Shown here: one piece after another, positions 42,199 through 50,765 of the stretch
Layout: every line of letters begins with the position of its first letter
Position numbering within the stretch: position 1 is the first letter of the stretch
NCBI RefSeq assembly: GCF_026341515.1
Contig: NZ_JAPEOK010000001.1
Location: forward strand, 9,858,001 to 9,922,000
Direction of reading: 5' to 3'
From: Streptomyces sp. NBC_00878
Lineage (GTDB): Bacteria > Actinomycetota > Actinomycetes > Streptomycetales > Streptomycetaceae
Length of the DNA: 64,000 bases
Made by a program: the position numbers and the translations under genes
The notes under the pieces: model-generated
Seen by the model: only the letters and a program-made list of their open reading frames with translations
Databases searched by the model: none
Told to the model about the DNA's origin: nothing

Positions 42199-43698
42199 TC
42201 AGGCCTCCGCTCGGTCGCGTGTCCGTGTCACCAGCTTCTTGACGAGCGGCCAGGTCAGCAGCAGCACGATCACCGCGTACACGGTCACCGCGAACGGGGT
42301 GTTGACCAGTCCCGTGACGCTGCCGTCGCTGATCTGCAGGGCGCGCCGGAGCTGCTGCTCGGCGTTCGGGCCGAGGATGACGCCGATGACGGCGGGCAGC
42401 ACCGGCAGTCCGTAGCGCCGCATGCCGAAGCCGATCAGGCCGATGATCAGGAGGATCACCAGGTCGATGACCTCGCCGCCGACCGCGTACGCGCCGACCG
42501 CCGCGAAGAACATGATCCCCGCGTACAGGTACGGCCGCGGGATGCGCAGCAGCTTCGCCCACACCGGCGCGAGCGGCAGGTTGAGCGCGAGCAGCAGCAC
42601 CATGCCCACGAAGAGGGAGGCGATCAGGCCCCACACCAGGTCGGGTTCGCGTTCGAAGAGGAGCGGGCCCGGCTGGATGCCGTACTGCTGGAAGGCGGCC
42701 AGCATGACCGCCGCGACCGCCGTGGTCGGCAGCCCCAGGGTCAGCATGGACACCAGCGTGCCCGCCGCCGAGGCCGACGCCGCCGACTCCGGTCCCGCCA
42801 CGCCCTCGATCGCGCCCTTGCCCCAGTCGTCCTTGTGCTTCGACAGGCGCTTCTCCGTGACGTACGACAGGAAGGTCGGGATCTCGGCGCCGCCCGCCGG
42901 GATCGCGCCGAACGGGAAGCCGATGAACGGCCCGCGCAGCCACGACTTCCAGGTCCGCCGCACATCGGCCTTGCCCAGCCAGGGCCGCCCCACCGGGATC
43001 GGCTCGCCCGGACTGCGCCGCAGATGCGCCGCCACCCACAGGGCCTCGCCGATCGCGAAGAGGCCGACCGCCACGATCACCACGTCGATACCGTCGGCGA
43101 GTTGGAGGGAACCGAAGGTCAGACGCTGCTGCCCGGTCATCTGGTCGAGACCGACCAGCCCCAGCGTCAGGCCGATCAGCAGGGACGCGAGCCCGCGGAT
43201 CCGGGACGAGCCCAGCACGGACGTCACGGCGATGAACGCGAGCACCATGATGGCGAAGTAGTCGGGCGCGCCGATGTCCACCGCCAGTTCGGCGACCGTC
43301 GGCGCGAGCATGACCAGCAGGATCGTGCCGATCAGGCCGCCCGCGAAGTGGCCGATGGCGGCGGCCGCGAGCGCCTGCGCGCCGCGCCCCGACTTGGCCA
43401 TCGGGTTGCCCTCCATGGCCGCGACCACGGCCGCGCTCTCGCCCGGCGTGTTCAGCAGGATCGAGGTGGTCGAGCCGCCGAACATCGCGCCGTAGTAGAT
43501 GCCGGCGAACATGATGAACGCGCCGATCGGGTTCAGGCCGTACGTCACCGGGAGCAGCAGCGCGACCGCCATCGCGGGTCCGATACCGGGCAGTACGCCG
43601 ATCGCCGTGCCGAGCAGCACGCCGATGGCGGCCCACAGCAGGTTGATCGGGGTGAGCGCCGTGCCGAACCCGGCCATCAGGGAGTTGAGGGCGTCCAT
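42199..43698 (-). CDS. tctA: TctA-family large membrane subunit, tripartite tricarboxylate transporter
   Basis: A 499-residue membrane protein with about 12 helices. Recognisable TctA features are [20 protein letters not shown] (about 31-50) and [20 protein letters not shown] (about 70-89). A second glycine/proline-rich repeat occurs in the C-terminal half ([20 protein letters not shown], about 264-283). It forms the permease with TctB and receives substrate from the binding protein TctC. It is the last gene in the order tctC-tctB-tctA, starting one base after the tctB stop. Substrate in other systems is citrate or other di- and tricarboxylates. Confidence 0.92.
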   Translation of the reverse strand: MDALNSLMAGFGTALTPINLLWAAIGVLLGTAIGVLPGIGPAMAVALLLPVTYGLNPIGAFIMFAGIYYGAMFGGSTTSILLNTPGESAAVVAAMEGNPMAKSGRGAQALAAAAIGHFAGGLIGTILLVMLAPTVAELAVDIGAPDYFAIMVLAFIAVTSVLGSSRIRGLASLLIGLTLGLVGLDQMTGQQRLTFGSLQLADGIDVVIVAVGLFAIGEALWVAAHLRRSPGEPIPVGRPWLGKADVRRTWKSWLRGPFIGFPFGAIPAGGAEIPTFLSYVTEKRLSKHKDDWGKGAIEGVAGPESAASASAAGTLVSMLTLGLPTTAVAAVMLAAFQQYGIQPGPLLFEREPDLVWGLIASLFVGMVLLLALNLPLAPVWAKLLRIPRPYLYAGIMFFAAVGAYAVGGEVIDLVILLIIGLIGFGMRRYGLPVLPAVIGVILGPNAEQQLRRALQISDGSVTGLVNTPFAVTVYAVIVLLLTWPLVKKLVTRTRDRAEA

Positions 43699-43699
43699 G

Positions 43700-44239
43700 T
43701 CACAGCACTCCCATCAGTGGGCCGCCGGGCAGCGGTACTCCGAGCAGGTTGTTGAAGATCACGTACGTGGCGAGGGAGAGCACGGCCGCGATGAGCGGGT
43801 CCCGGTCGAGGCGGCGGCTGCCGAGCGCGAAGGCCGCTCCCCAGAAGAGAAGCGCGCCCGCTATGGGGAAGCCGACGGGTTCGATGAGGACGGCGGAGCC
43901 GAGGAACACCCCGGCGAGCAGCAGCACCGTACGCCAGTCGGCGGGTTCGGACAGATCGATGTCCTCGCCGCCCTCCGCCTCGCCATGGCCGCCGCGCAGC
44001 ACGTCGACCGCGAGCAGGGCGGCGATGACGAGCAGCCCGATGCCGACGACGATCGGCACCGTCTTCGGTCCGACGGGACCGCGCTGGGTGATCTCGACGT
44101 CCATGGTGAGCGCGTCGGTCAGGACCAGCAGGCCGAGCGCCAACAGCAGGACGCAGACGCCCAGTTCGGAGTGGTCGCGCAGCCACGAGCGCCGTTCTTC
44201 GGCGGGCGTCGCGGGCAGGTCGGTGGTCGGCGTCGTCAC
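43700..44239 (-). CDS. tctB: TctB-family small membrane subunit
   Basis: A 179-residue membrane protein with four predicted helices: [20 protein letters not shown] (about 26-45), [40 protein letters not shown] and a final one near the C-terminus. It is the small subunit of the tripartite tricarboxylate transporter. The GTG start overlaps the tctC stop by four bases, and the stop is one base before tctA, so the three are translated as a unit. The loop between helices 2 and 3 is acidic ([18 protein letters not shown]). Confidence 0.9.
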   Translation of the reverse strand: MTTPTTDLPATPAEERRSWLRDHSELGVCVLLLALGLLVLTDALTMDVEITQRGPVGPKTVPIVVGIGLLVIAALLAVDVLRGGHGEAEGGEDIDLSEPADWRTVLLLAGVFLGSAVLIEPVGFPIAGALLFWGAAFALGSRRLDRDPLIAAVLSLATYVIFNNLLGVPLPGGPLMGVL

Positions 44240-45222
44240 AGTCCCAGCTCCTTCAGTACCGAAACCACGCGCTTGTCCTGGGCGTCGAGGAAGTCACCGA
44301 ACTTCGCGCCGGTGAGGAAGGCGTCGTCCCAGCCGTTCTGCTGCATGGACTTCTGCCACTCGGGGGAGTCGTGGAGTGCCTCGACGAGGCGTACGAGCTT
44401 GTCGCGCTCGGCGTCGGACAGGCCGGGCGGCGCCACGATGCCCCGCCAGTTGGTGAAGTCCACGTCGTAGCCGGACTCCTTCAGCGTGGGCGCCTCGGCG
44501 AGTTCGTCGACCCGCTCGGGTCCGGTGACCGCGAGAATCCGCAGCTCGCCCGCCTTGATCTGGTCGAGGTACTCACCGACGCCGGACACCCCGAAGGCGA
44601 CCTTGTTGCCGAGGATCGAGGCAAGCAGTTCGCCACCGCCGTCGAACGGAATGTAGTTGACGTCCTTCGGGGCGATACCCGCGGCCTTCGCCATCAGCAT
44701 GGGCGCGAGATGGTCGGGCCCGCCGGGCGAGGAACCGCCGCCCACCGGGAGCTTGCCCGGGTCCTTCTTCCAGGCGTCGACGAGCTGGTCGATCGTCTTG
44801 TACGGGGAGTCCTTGCCGACCACGACGACGTCCTGCTCCTCGGTGAGCCGGGCGATCGGTGTGGTGTCGGCCAGCGTCTTCGGCGCGTCGTTGGAGCGGA
44901 CGGCGCCCACCACACCCAGGCCCATCGACATGGCGAGCTTGCCGTTGCCGTGCTCGCTCACCAGCCGGCTCAGTCCGACGGTGCCGCCGGCGCCGGGCAG
45001 GTTGAACACCTCGATGTTGTGCGTGAGTTCGGCGTCCTCGGCGTTCTTCGCGGCCGTACGGGCCGTGATGTCGTAGCCGCCGCCGGGCGTGTTGGGGACC
45101 ATGAGCCGCAGGCCCGGGATCTGTGTGCCCGTCGCGGAGTCGCTGCCCGCCGTGAGCAACGGAGGGCCCACGAGCAGGAGCACGGCGGCCCCGAACAGGG
45201 CGAGGAGGGTGCGCAGGCGCAC
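44236..45222 (-). CDS. tctC: TctC-family extracytoplasmic solute-binding protein
   Basis: A 328-residue exported binding protein. The signal or anchor helix is LLALFGAAVLLLVGPPLLTA (about 5-24), with no lipobox. The binding domain starts GLRLMVPNTPGGGYDITART (about 38-57), typical of the Bug/TctC family, where this P-x2-PGGG-x-D segment contacts the carboxylate. LPVGGGSSPGGPDHLAPMLM and FDGGGELLASILGNKVAFGV follow. I chose GTG 45222 because AGGTGG lies about eight bases upstream; GTG codons at 45231 and 45234 are alternatives. It is the first gene of tctCBA and divergent from the CitA-like kinase, which probably controls it. Confidence 0.88.
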   Translation of the reverse strand: MRLRTLLALFGAAVLLLVGPPLLTAGSDSATGTQIPGLRLMVPNTPGGGYDITARTAAKNAEDAELTHNIEVFNLPGAGGTVGLSRLVSEHGNGKLAMSMGLGVVGAVRSNDAPKTLADTTPIARLTEEQDVVVVGKDSPYKTIDQLVDAWKKDPGKLPVGGGSSPGGPDHLAPMLMAKAAGIAPKDVNYIPFDGGGELLASILGNKVAFGVSGVGEYLDQIKAGELRILAVTGPERVDELAEAPTLKESGYDVDFTNWRGIVAPPGLSDAERDKLVRLVEALHDSPEWQKSMQQNGWDDAFLTGAKFGDFLDAQDKRVVSVLKELGL

Positions 45223-45482
45223 GAATGCCACCACCTGTCGGTACGTCGATGAGGTCGGGGGAAGCCCTGTGGGGAGGGTGACGTGGGCCACATGGTGCCC
45301 GTACGTCGAACGTCTGTCTCGCTTCCGGAACCAACGGAGATTGTGGTCTTTTCGGTCACCGGCGCCGTACGCGTGCACGGATCGTACGGCGTCTCTCCTG
45401 CCCCGGCTCCCTGCTCACCCCTTTTCCCGGCCACGGGAGGGGGCCATGATGGGGCGATCCCCCAGACGAGCCGCCCAACGCC

Positions 45483-47171
45483 GTGTCGGCCCGAGAGATT
45501 GAGTACGTCGTGGTCGCCACCTTCCGCCGTCAGACCCTCGCGGGCGAGATGCTGGTGCTCCAGCTCGCCATCGTCGTGGTGGTGCTGCTGGCGGTCGCCG
45601 CGGTCTCCCTCGCCCAGTCGGAGACGACCTTCAACCGCGTCGAGGGCCGCCGGGTCGGCGCGCTGGCCGAGCAGCTGGCCGCCAACCCCCTGGTCCGCAG
45701 CCAGCTCGTACGGCCCGCGCCGCTGGAGGCCCTGGCCCCGCTGGTGAACTCCACGCAGACCCAGTCCGGGGTCACCTCCGTGACCGTGGCCGACGCCGAC
45801 GGCCGGATCGTCAGCTCCACCAACCCCACGGCGATCGGCGCTCGCATGGCGCTCGGCGAGGGCGCCGCCGAGGGCCGCGGCTGGTCCGGCTCGCAGACCC
45901 TGGACGGCAGCCGCCAGCTCGTGGCCCAGGTGCCGGTACTCGGCGCGACGCAGGAGAACCTCGGCCAGTATCTGGGCACGGTGATGATCGGCGAGGCCGA
46001 CCCGACGGTGTGGCAGCGCCTCAACGGCGCGTCCTCGTACCTGCTCGCCTACCTGGGCATCGCCAGCGGACTCGGACTGGCCGGATCCCTGCTGCTGGCC
46101 AGGCGCGTCAAACGGCAGACCCTCGGCCTGGAACCCCGCGAGATCGCCGGCCTCGCCGAACACCGCGAGGCGATGCTGTACGGGATCGCCGAGGGCGTGA
46201 TCGCGCTGGATCCGCAGCACCGGCTCACCCTCGCCAACGACATGGGCCGGCGTCTGCTCGACCTCCCCGAGGACTGCGTGGGCCAGAGCCTGGCCGAACT
46301 CGGCATCGAGGGACGGCTGCGGGACGTCCTGGTGGGAGTCCGCAAGGGCGCGGCCGACGAACGCGACGAGGTCGTCATCCGCAACGGCCGGGTGCTGGTG
46401 ATGAACCGGATGACCGTCACCAAGGACGGCCGCCCGCTCGGCTCGGTCACCACCCTGCGCGACCGCACCGAACTGGCCCGGCTGGAGCGGGAGATCGGCT
46501 CCTTCCGCAGCTCGTCCGAGCTGCTGCGCGCCCAGGCCCACGAGTTCGCCAACCAGCTGCACACCATCTCCGGGCTGATCGAGATCGGAGAGGAGGACGA
46601 AGTCGTGTGCTACATCCGCGCGTTGAACCAGCGCCGCCAGTCGCTGGACATCACCCTCAGCCGCCGCGTCCGCGACACCGCCGTCGCCGCCCTGCTCATG
46701 GCGAAGGCCTCCCTGGCCGCCGAGCGGAAGGTCAGCCTGCGGATCTCCGACAGCACGGCGCTCGACCGGCTCACCCCCAAGGACGCCGCCGACGTGGCGA
46801 CCGTGGTCGGCAACCTCGTCGACAACGCCGTGGACGCCGCGTCCGTCGTCGCGGTCACGGGCGAGGCCGATGGCCACGAGGCCTGGGTCGAGGTCGAACT
46901 GCGGCAGGACGCCTCCAGCGTGGAGATAGTGGTCCGCGACTCCGGACCCGGCGTCGCCCCGGAACTCGCCCGCGAGGTCTTCTCGCACGGCTTCACCACC
47001 AAGGCCGCCCAGGAGGGCGAGCGCGGTATCGGCCTGGCGCTGACCCGGCTGGTCTGCGAGCGTCACGGTGGTGAGATCTCGGTGACCAACACCCCCGAGG
47101 GGGCCATGTTCACCGCACGCATGACCGTCAGCCACCTCACCGACGCGGTGGCGGAAGGAGCGGCCCGATGA
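45483..47171 (+). CDS. CitA/DcuS-type sensor histidine kinase
   Basis: A 562-residue kinase. Helix 1 is MLVLQLAIVVVVLLAVAAVS (about 22-41). An extracellular PDC/PAS-like domain follows (about 45-175), with helix 2 YLLAYLGIASGLGLAGSLLL (about 184-203). A cytoplasmic PAS domain comes next (about 225-330). The phosphoacceptor is in LRAQAHEFANQLHTISGLIE (about 350), in the form typical of carboxylate sensors. The HATPase domain has VVGNLVDNAVDAAS. Family members sense citrate, malate or fumarate outside the cell. It overlaps its response regulator (ATGA) and is divergent from tctCBA, so it most likely induces that transporter. Confidence 0.92.
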   Translation: MSAREIEYVVVATFRRQTLAGEMLVLQLAIVVVVLLAVAAVSLAQSETTFNRVEGRRVGALAEQLAANPLVRSQLVRPAPLEALAPLVNSTQTQSGVTSVTVADADGRIVSSTNPTAIGARMALGEGAAEGRGWSGSQTLDGSRQLVAQVPVLGATQENLGQYLGTVMIGEADPTVWQRLNGASSYLLAYLGIASGLGLAGSLLLARRVKRQTLGLEPREIAGLAEHREAMLYGIAEGVIALDPQHRLTLANDMGRRLLDLPEDCVGQSLAELGIEGRLRDVLVGVRKGAADERDEVVIRNGRVLVMNRMTVTKDGRPLGSVTTLRDRTELARLEREIGSFRSSSELLRAQAHEFANQLHTISGLIEIGEEDEVVCYIRALNQRRQSLDITLSRRVRDTAVAALLMAKASLAAERKVSLRISDSTALDRLTPKDAADVATVVGNLVDNAVDAASVVAVTGEADGHEAWVEVELRQDASSVEIVVRDSGPGVAPELAREVFSHGFTTKAAQEGERGIGLALTRLVCERHGGEISVTNTPEGAMFTARMTVSHLTDAVAEGAAR

Positions 47172-47917
47172 AAGGGATGAAAGGCACGTCCGGCACGCCG
47201 GCCACGCCCCGTGGGCCGGGCACGTCCGTCACGACCGGCACGATCGACGTGCTCGTGGTCGACGACGACTTCATGGTGGCCCGGGTCCACCGCACCTTCG
47301 TCGAACGCGTCGAGCCGTTCCGGGTCGTCGGCGTCGCCAGCACCGGCGAGCAAGCGGCCCACGCGGTCGACGAACTGCACCCGGACCTGGTCCTGCTGGA
47401 CCTGTATCTGCCGGACGTCTTCGGCCTCGACGTCATTCCCCGGCTGCGTACCGCGGGACACGACTGCGACGTCATGGTCATCAGCGCCGCACGGGAGGCC
47501 GACACGGTCCGCGGCGCCGTCCGCCACGGCGTCGTCGACTACCTCCTCAAACCGTTCGAGTTCGAGGACCTGCGTGCCCGACTGGAGCGCTACGCCGTCC
47601 AGCGGGGCCGCCTGCTCGCCACCGTCGTGCACGGCCAGGCCGATGTGGACCGGGTCCTGGCCGGAGCGACGGTACCGGCGTCGGCCGTCGGCTCACTGCC
47701 CAAGGGCATGAGCGTGGAGACCGCCGAACTGATCGAACGCACGCTCCGCACCGCGGAGGGCACCCTGTCCGCCGCCGAGTGCGCGACCCTGGCCGGCATC
47801 TCCCGCGTCAGCGCCCGCCGCTACCTGGAGCACTTCCACACCATCGGCAACGCGGACGTGACCTTGCGATACGGGGCGGCGGGGCGGCCCGAGCGGCGGT
47901 ATCGGTTCCAGGGGTAG
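47168..47917 (+). CDS. CitB/DcuR-type response regulator
   Basis: A 249-residue regulator. A short non-conserved basic N-terminus (MKGMKGTSGTPATPRGPG) precedes the receiver domain. The acidic pocket is VLVVDDDFMVARVHRTFVER (about 24-43), the phosphorylated Asp is in LVLLDLYLPDVFGLDV (about 76), and Lys is in YLLKPFEFEDLRARL. The C-terminal DNA-binding domain (about 185-240) has LAGISRVSARRYLEHF, an IclR-like/CitB helix-turn-helix. The ATG overlaps the kinase stop. It is expected to activate tctCBA when the carboxylate is sensed. Confidence 0.92.
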   Translation: MKGMKGTSGTPATPRGPGTSVTTGTIDVLVVDDDFMVARVHRTFVERVEPFRVVGVASTGEQAAHAVDELHPDLVLLDLYLPDVFGLDVIPRLRTAGHDCDVMVISAAREADTVRGAVRHGVVDYLLKPFEFEDLRARLERYAVQRGRLLATVVHGQADVDRVLAGATVPASAVGSLPKGMSVETAELIERTLRTAEGTLSAAECATLAGISRVSARRYLEHFHTIGNADVTLRYGAAGRPERRYRFQG

Positions 47918-47959
47918 GACACGGTCCGGATCCACGGGTGGCACGCGCTTCGGCAACGT

Positions 47960-48002
47960 GGTCAGGCAAAGCGGTCAGGCAATGCGGTCAGGCAAAGCGG
48001 TC
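47960..48002. repeat. 13-bp tandem repeat GGTCAGGCAAAGC, three copies
   Basis: Units GGTCAGGCAAAGC, GGTCAGGCAATGC and GGTCAGGCAAAGC follow in tandem, with a partial unit on each side. They lie between the convergent CitB-type regulator and the DeoR gene, right at the DeoR stop. Confidence 0.85.
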
Positions 48003-48003
48003 G

Positions 48004-48783
48004 TCAGACGGCGACGACCGTGACCCCTGCCTCCTCGAACCGCCGCACCATCTCTTCGCTCACCGCCACGTCCGTGACCAGCGTGTCCACCGACTCGGCG
48101 GCGCAGATCCGGGCGAAGGCCCGCTGCCCGAGCTTGCTGGAGTCGGCGGCGACGATCACGCGCTCGGCCCGCTCACAGAGCAACCGGTTGATCGCCGCCT
48201 CCGCCTCGTCGGTGGCCGCCGCCCCATGGGTCACGTCCAGGGCGACCACGCCGAGGACGGCCACGTCCAGGGTGATCTGGCCGAGCACGCCGTCGGCGAG
48301 GGGACCGACGAGCTCGTACGACTGGGCGCGGGCGACGCCACCGGTCAGCACGATCTTGAACTGGGGCCGCACCGCCAGCTCGTTCGCGATGTTGAGGGCG
48401 TTCGTGACGATCGTCAGGGCGGGCGAGCCGGACGCGAGATCACCCCGTACGGCCAACGCGCGGGCCACCTCCGTGGTGGTCGTGCCGCCGGTCAGGCCGA
48501 CCGCCTCGCCGGGGACCACGAGGTCCGCCACCGCCTTCGCGATGCGCTGCTTCTCGGAGGCGTGGCGGGCCGTCTTGTAGCGCAGCGGCAGCTCGTACGA
48601 GACCCCGTGCACGACCGCGCCGCCCCGGGTGCGCACGAGCATCTGCTGCTCGGCGAGCTGGTCGAAGTCGCGCCTGATCGTCGCCGCCGAGACCGCCAGC
48701 TCGGCCGCCGCCTCCTCGACATCCAGCCGGCCCCGCTCCACGAGCAGCTCCAGCAGCGCCTGCCAGCGGGCGTCGCGCGACAT
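48004..48783 (-). CDS. DeoR-family sugar-phosphate-responsive regulator
   Basis: A 259-residue repressor. The N-terminal helix-turn-helix is RWQALLELLVERGRLDVEEA then LAVSAATIRRDFDQLAEQQM (about 6-45), the DeoR signature. The C-terminal domain is the sugar-phosphate isomerase-like sensor (AVGLTGGTTTTEVARALAVR and RVIVAADSSKLGQRAFA). It is divergent from SIS and aldolase genes, so it probably represses amino-sugar breakdown and is released by a sugar phosphate. The ATG at 48783 follows GGGACGGAGAG; the long upstream frame is not conserved. The spacer has A/T-rich sequence with repeats of TGCTTG/TTGCAAG form. Confidence 0.9.
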   Translation of the reverse strand: MSRDARWQALLELLVERGRLDVEEAAAELAVSAATIRRDFDQLAEQQMLVRTRGGAVVHGVSYELPLRYKTARHASEKQRIAKAVADLVVPGEAVGLTGGTTTTEVARALAVRGDLASGSPALTIVTNALNIANELAVRPQFKIVLTGGVARAQSYELVGPLADGVLGQITLDVAVLGVVALDVTHGAAATDEAEAAINRLLCERAERVIVAADSSKLGQRAFARICAAESVDTLVTDVAVSEEMVRRFEEAGVTVVAV

Positions 48784-48938
48784 CCGCACTCTCCGTCCCT
48801 CGATTTCGTGCACAGATCCGTTCTCTGAATCTTTCGGCGACGACCCTAACGCACGCTGTTCACCGCAAGAATGCTTGATTATGCTCGAAATCTCGCTATA
48901 ACTTGCAAGAGCAGTCATTCCGGCGGGGAGGTCGCGGC

Positions 48939-49823
48939 GTGAGCCATGTCGAGGACGAGCTGAGAAGTCAGCCCGAATGCTGGGTCCGGGCCGCCGGGGA
49001 AGCTGCGCGGCACGGCGACGTACTACCCGCCGCGGGGGAGCGGGTAGCCGTCGTCGGCTGCGGCACGTCGTGGTTCATGGCACAGGCCGCCGCGGTGCTG
49101 CGCGAGCGGGCGGGACAGGGCGAGACGGACGCCTTCGCCGCCTCCGAGTTCCCGCACGGCCGCTCGTACGACCGGGTGGTCGCCCTGACCCGCTCCGGCA
49201 CGACCACCGAGGTGCTCGACCTGCTCGGCCGGCTGAAGGGGCCTACGCGCACGGTCGCGATCACCGCGGATCCGCGAACTCCCGTGATGGAGGCGGCGGA
49301 TGACGTCGTCGTGCTCGACTACGCCGATGAGAAGTCCGTGGTGCAGACGCGGTTCGCGACCACCGCGCTCACCCTGCTGCGCGCCCATTTCGGGCTGCAC
49401 GGCGACGCCGTCGTGACCGACGCCCGTACCGCGCTGGCGGAGCCGCTGCCCGAAGGGCTCGTCGACTGCACGCAGTTCACGTTTCTGGGGCGCGGCTGGA
49501 GCGTGGGTCTCGCGAACGAGGCCGGGCTCAAGATGCGCGAGGCCTCGCTGGCGTGGACCGAGGCCTACCCGGCGATGGAGTACCGGCACGGGCCGATCAG
49601 CGTGAGCACCGAGGGGACGGCGACCTGGATGCTGGGCGAGGCACCCGAAGGGCTGGCCCAACAGGTGCGTGACACCGGCGCGTTGTGGGTCGGCGGCAGT
49701 CTCGACCCGCTCGCCGAACTCGTCCGTGCCCAGCGCCTCGCCGTGGCCGTCGCCGCGGCCCGCGGCCTCGATCCCGACCAGCCCCGCCACCTCACCCGCT
49801 CGGTCATTCTCGCCACGCCCTGA
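48939..49823 (+). CDS. SIS-domain sugar isomerase/deaminase (AgaS/GlmS-C-like)
   Basis: A 294-residue cytoplasmic protein with two SIS (sugar isomerase) domains. The first has VAVVGCGTSWFMAQAAAVLR (about 37-56) and VVALTRSGTTTEVLDLLGRL (about 81-100). The second has TFLGRGWSVGLANEAGLKMR (about 183-202) and PAMEYRHGPISVSTEGTATW. This is the pattern of AgaS-like aminosugar-6-phosphate deaminases/isomerases. GGGGAGG precedes the GTG at 48939. It is followed 11 bases later by a class II aldolase, as in N-acetylgalactosamine pathways, and is divergent from the DeoR repressor. Confidence 0.86.
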   Translation: MSHVEDELRSQPECWVRAAGEAARHGDVLPAAGERVAVVGCGTSWFMAQAAAVLRERAGQGETDAFAASEFPHGRSYDRVVALTRSGTTTEVLDLLGRLKGPTRTVAITADPRTPVMEAADDVVVLDYADEKSVVQTRFATTALTLLRAHFGLHGDAVVTDARTALAEPLPEGLVDCTQFTFLGRGWSVGLANEAGLKMREASLAWTEAYPAMEYRHGPISVSTEGTATWMLGEAPEGLAQQVRDTGALWVGGSLDPLAELVRAQRLAVAVAAARGLDPDQPRHLTRSVILATP

Positions 49824-49834
49824 AGGGAGAGCCC

Positions 49835-50692
49835 GTGCCTCTCGCAGCCGCCGGAGAACTGGTCGCCCGGGCGGCCGCCTCCCGCACCGCCGTCGCGGCG
49901 TTCAACGTCATCACGCTGGAGCACGTCGAGGCCGTCGTCGCCGGAGCAGAGACGGCGGACTCGCCCGTCATCCTCCAAGTCAGTGAGAACGCGGTGAAGT
50001 TCCGCTGCGGACGGCTGCTCCCGCTGGCCCGCGCCGCGACCGCCGCCGCCGAACACGCCTCCGTACCCGTCGCGTTGCACCTCGACCATGTCCAGAGCGA
50101 CGAACTACTGCGGCAGGCACCGGGCGCCGGATTCAGCTCCGTCATGTTCGACGCGGCCCGCCTCCCGTACGCCGAGAACCTCGCGGCCACCCGGGCCGCC
50201 GCCGACTGGGCGCATGCCCAAGGGCTGTGGATCGAGGCCGAGTTGGGCGAAGTCGGCGGCAAGACCGGGCAGCCTCCGCTGGACGCCCACGCGGCGGGTG
50301 CCCGTACCGATCCGGCCGAGGCGCGGGCCTTCGTCGCGAACTCCGGCGTGGACGCCCTGGCCGTGGCCGTCGGCAGTACGCACGCCATGACCACCCGCAC
50401 CGCCGCCCTCGACCACGACCTTCTCAAGCGCCTCGCCGCGGCCCTGGATGTGCCGCTCGTGCTGCACGGCTCGTCCGGAGTGCCGGACGACGAACTGCGG
50501 GCGGCCGTCGCGGGCGGCATCACCAAGGTGAACGTCGGCACCGCTCTGAACATCGCGATGACCGGCGCGATCAGGGACCACCTCACCGCCCGCCCCGAGG
50601 CGGTCGACTCCCGCACGTACCTGACCGCGGGACGCGCGGCGATGGCGGAGACGGTGACCCGCATCATCCGAGTCCTGAGCGCCACCGGCTGA
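49835..50692 (+). CDS. Class II fructose/tagatose-bisphosphate aldolase-family protein
   Basis: A 285-residue zinc aldolase-like enzyme. Metal and catalytic motifs are VALHLDHVQSDELLRQAPGA (about 74-93; HLDH gives Asp and a zinc His), WIEAELGEVGGKTG (about 131-144), AVAVGSTHAM, VLHGSSGVPDDELR and KVNVGTALNIAM. It would split a ketose bisphosphate to glyceraldehyde-3-phosphate or dihydroxyacetone phosphate. AAGGGAG lies before the GTG. With the SIS protein it may form an amino-sugar route similar to AgaS-KbaY, but no sugar kinase or transporter gene is beside it. Confidence 0.88.
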   Translation: MPLAAAGELVARAAASRTAVAAFNVITLEHVEAVVAGAETADSPVILQVSENAVKFRCGRLLPLARAATAAAEHASVPVALHLDHVQSDELLRQAPGAGFSSVMFDAARLPYAENLAATRAAADWAHAQGLWIEAELGEVGGKTGQPPLDAHAAGARTDPAEARAFVANSGVDALAVAVGSTHAMTTRTAALDHDLLKRLAAALDVPLVLHGSSGVPDDELRAAVAGGITKVNVGTALNIAMTGAIRDHLTARPEAVDSRTYLTAGRAAMAETVTRIIRVLSATG

Positions 50693-50725
50693 TGCGCGAG
50701 GAGGGCACCGAGTTCCGGAGACTCC

Positions 50726-50765
50726 CTCAGGAGACCTCAGGAGACCTCAGGACACCTCAGGACTC
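50726..50765. repeat. 10-bp tandem repeat CTCAGGAGAC, about four copies
   Basis: Units CTCAGGAGAC, CTCAGGAGAC, CTCAGGACAC and CTCAGGACTC follow in tandem. The last unit overlaps the stop of the convergent methyltransferase gene. Confidence 0.8.
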
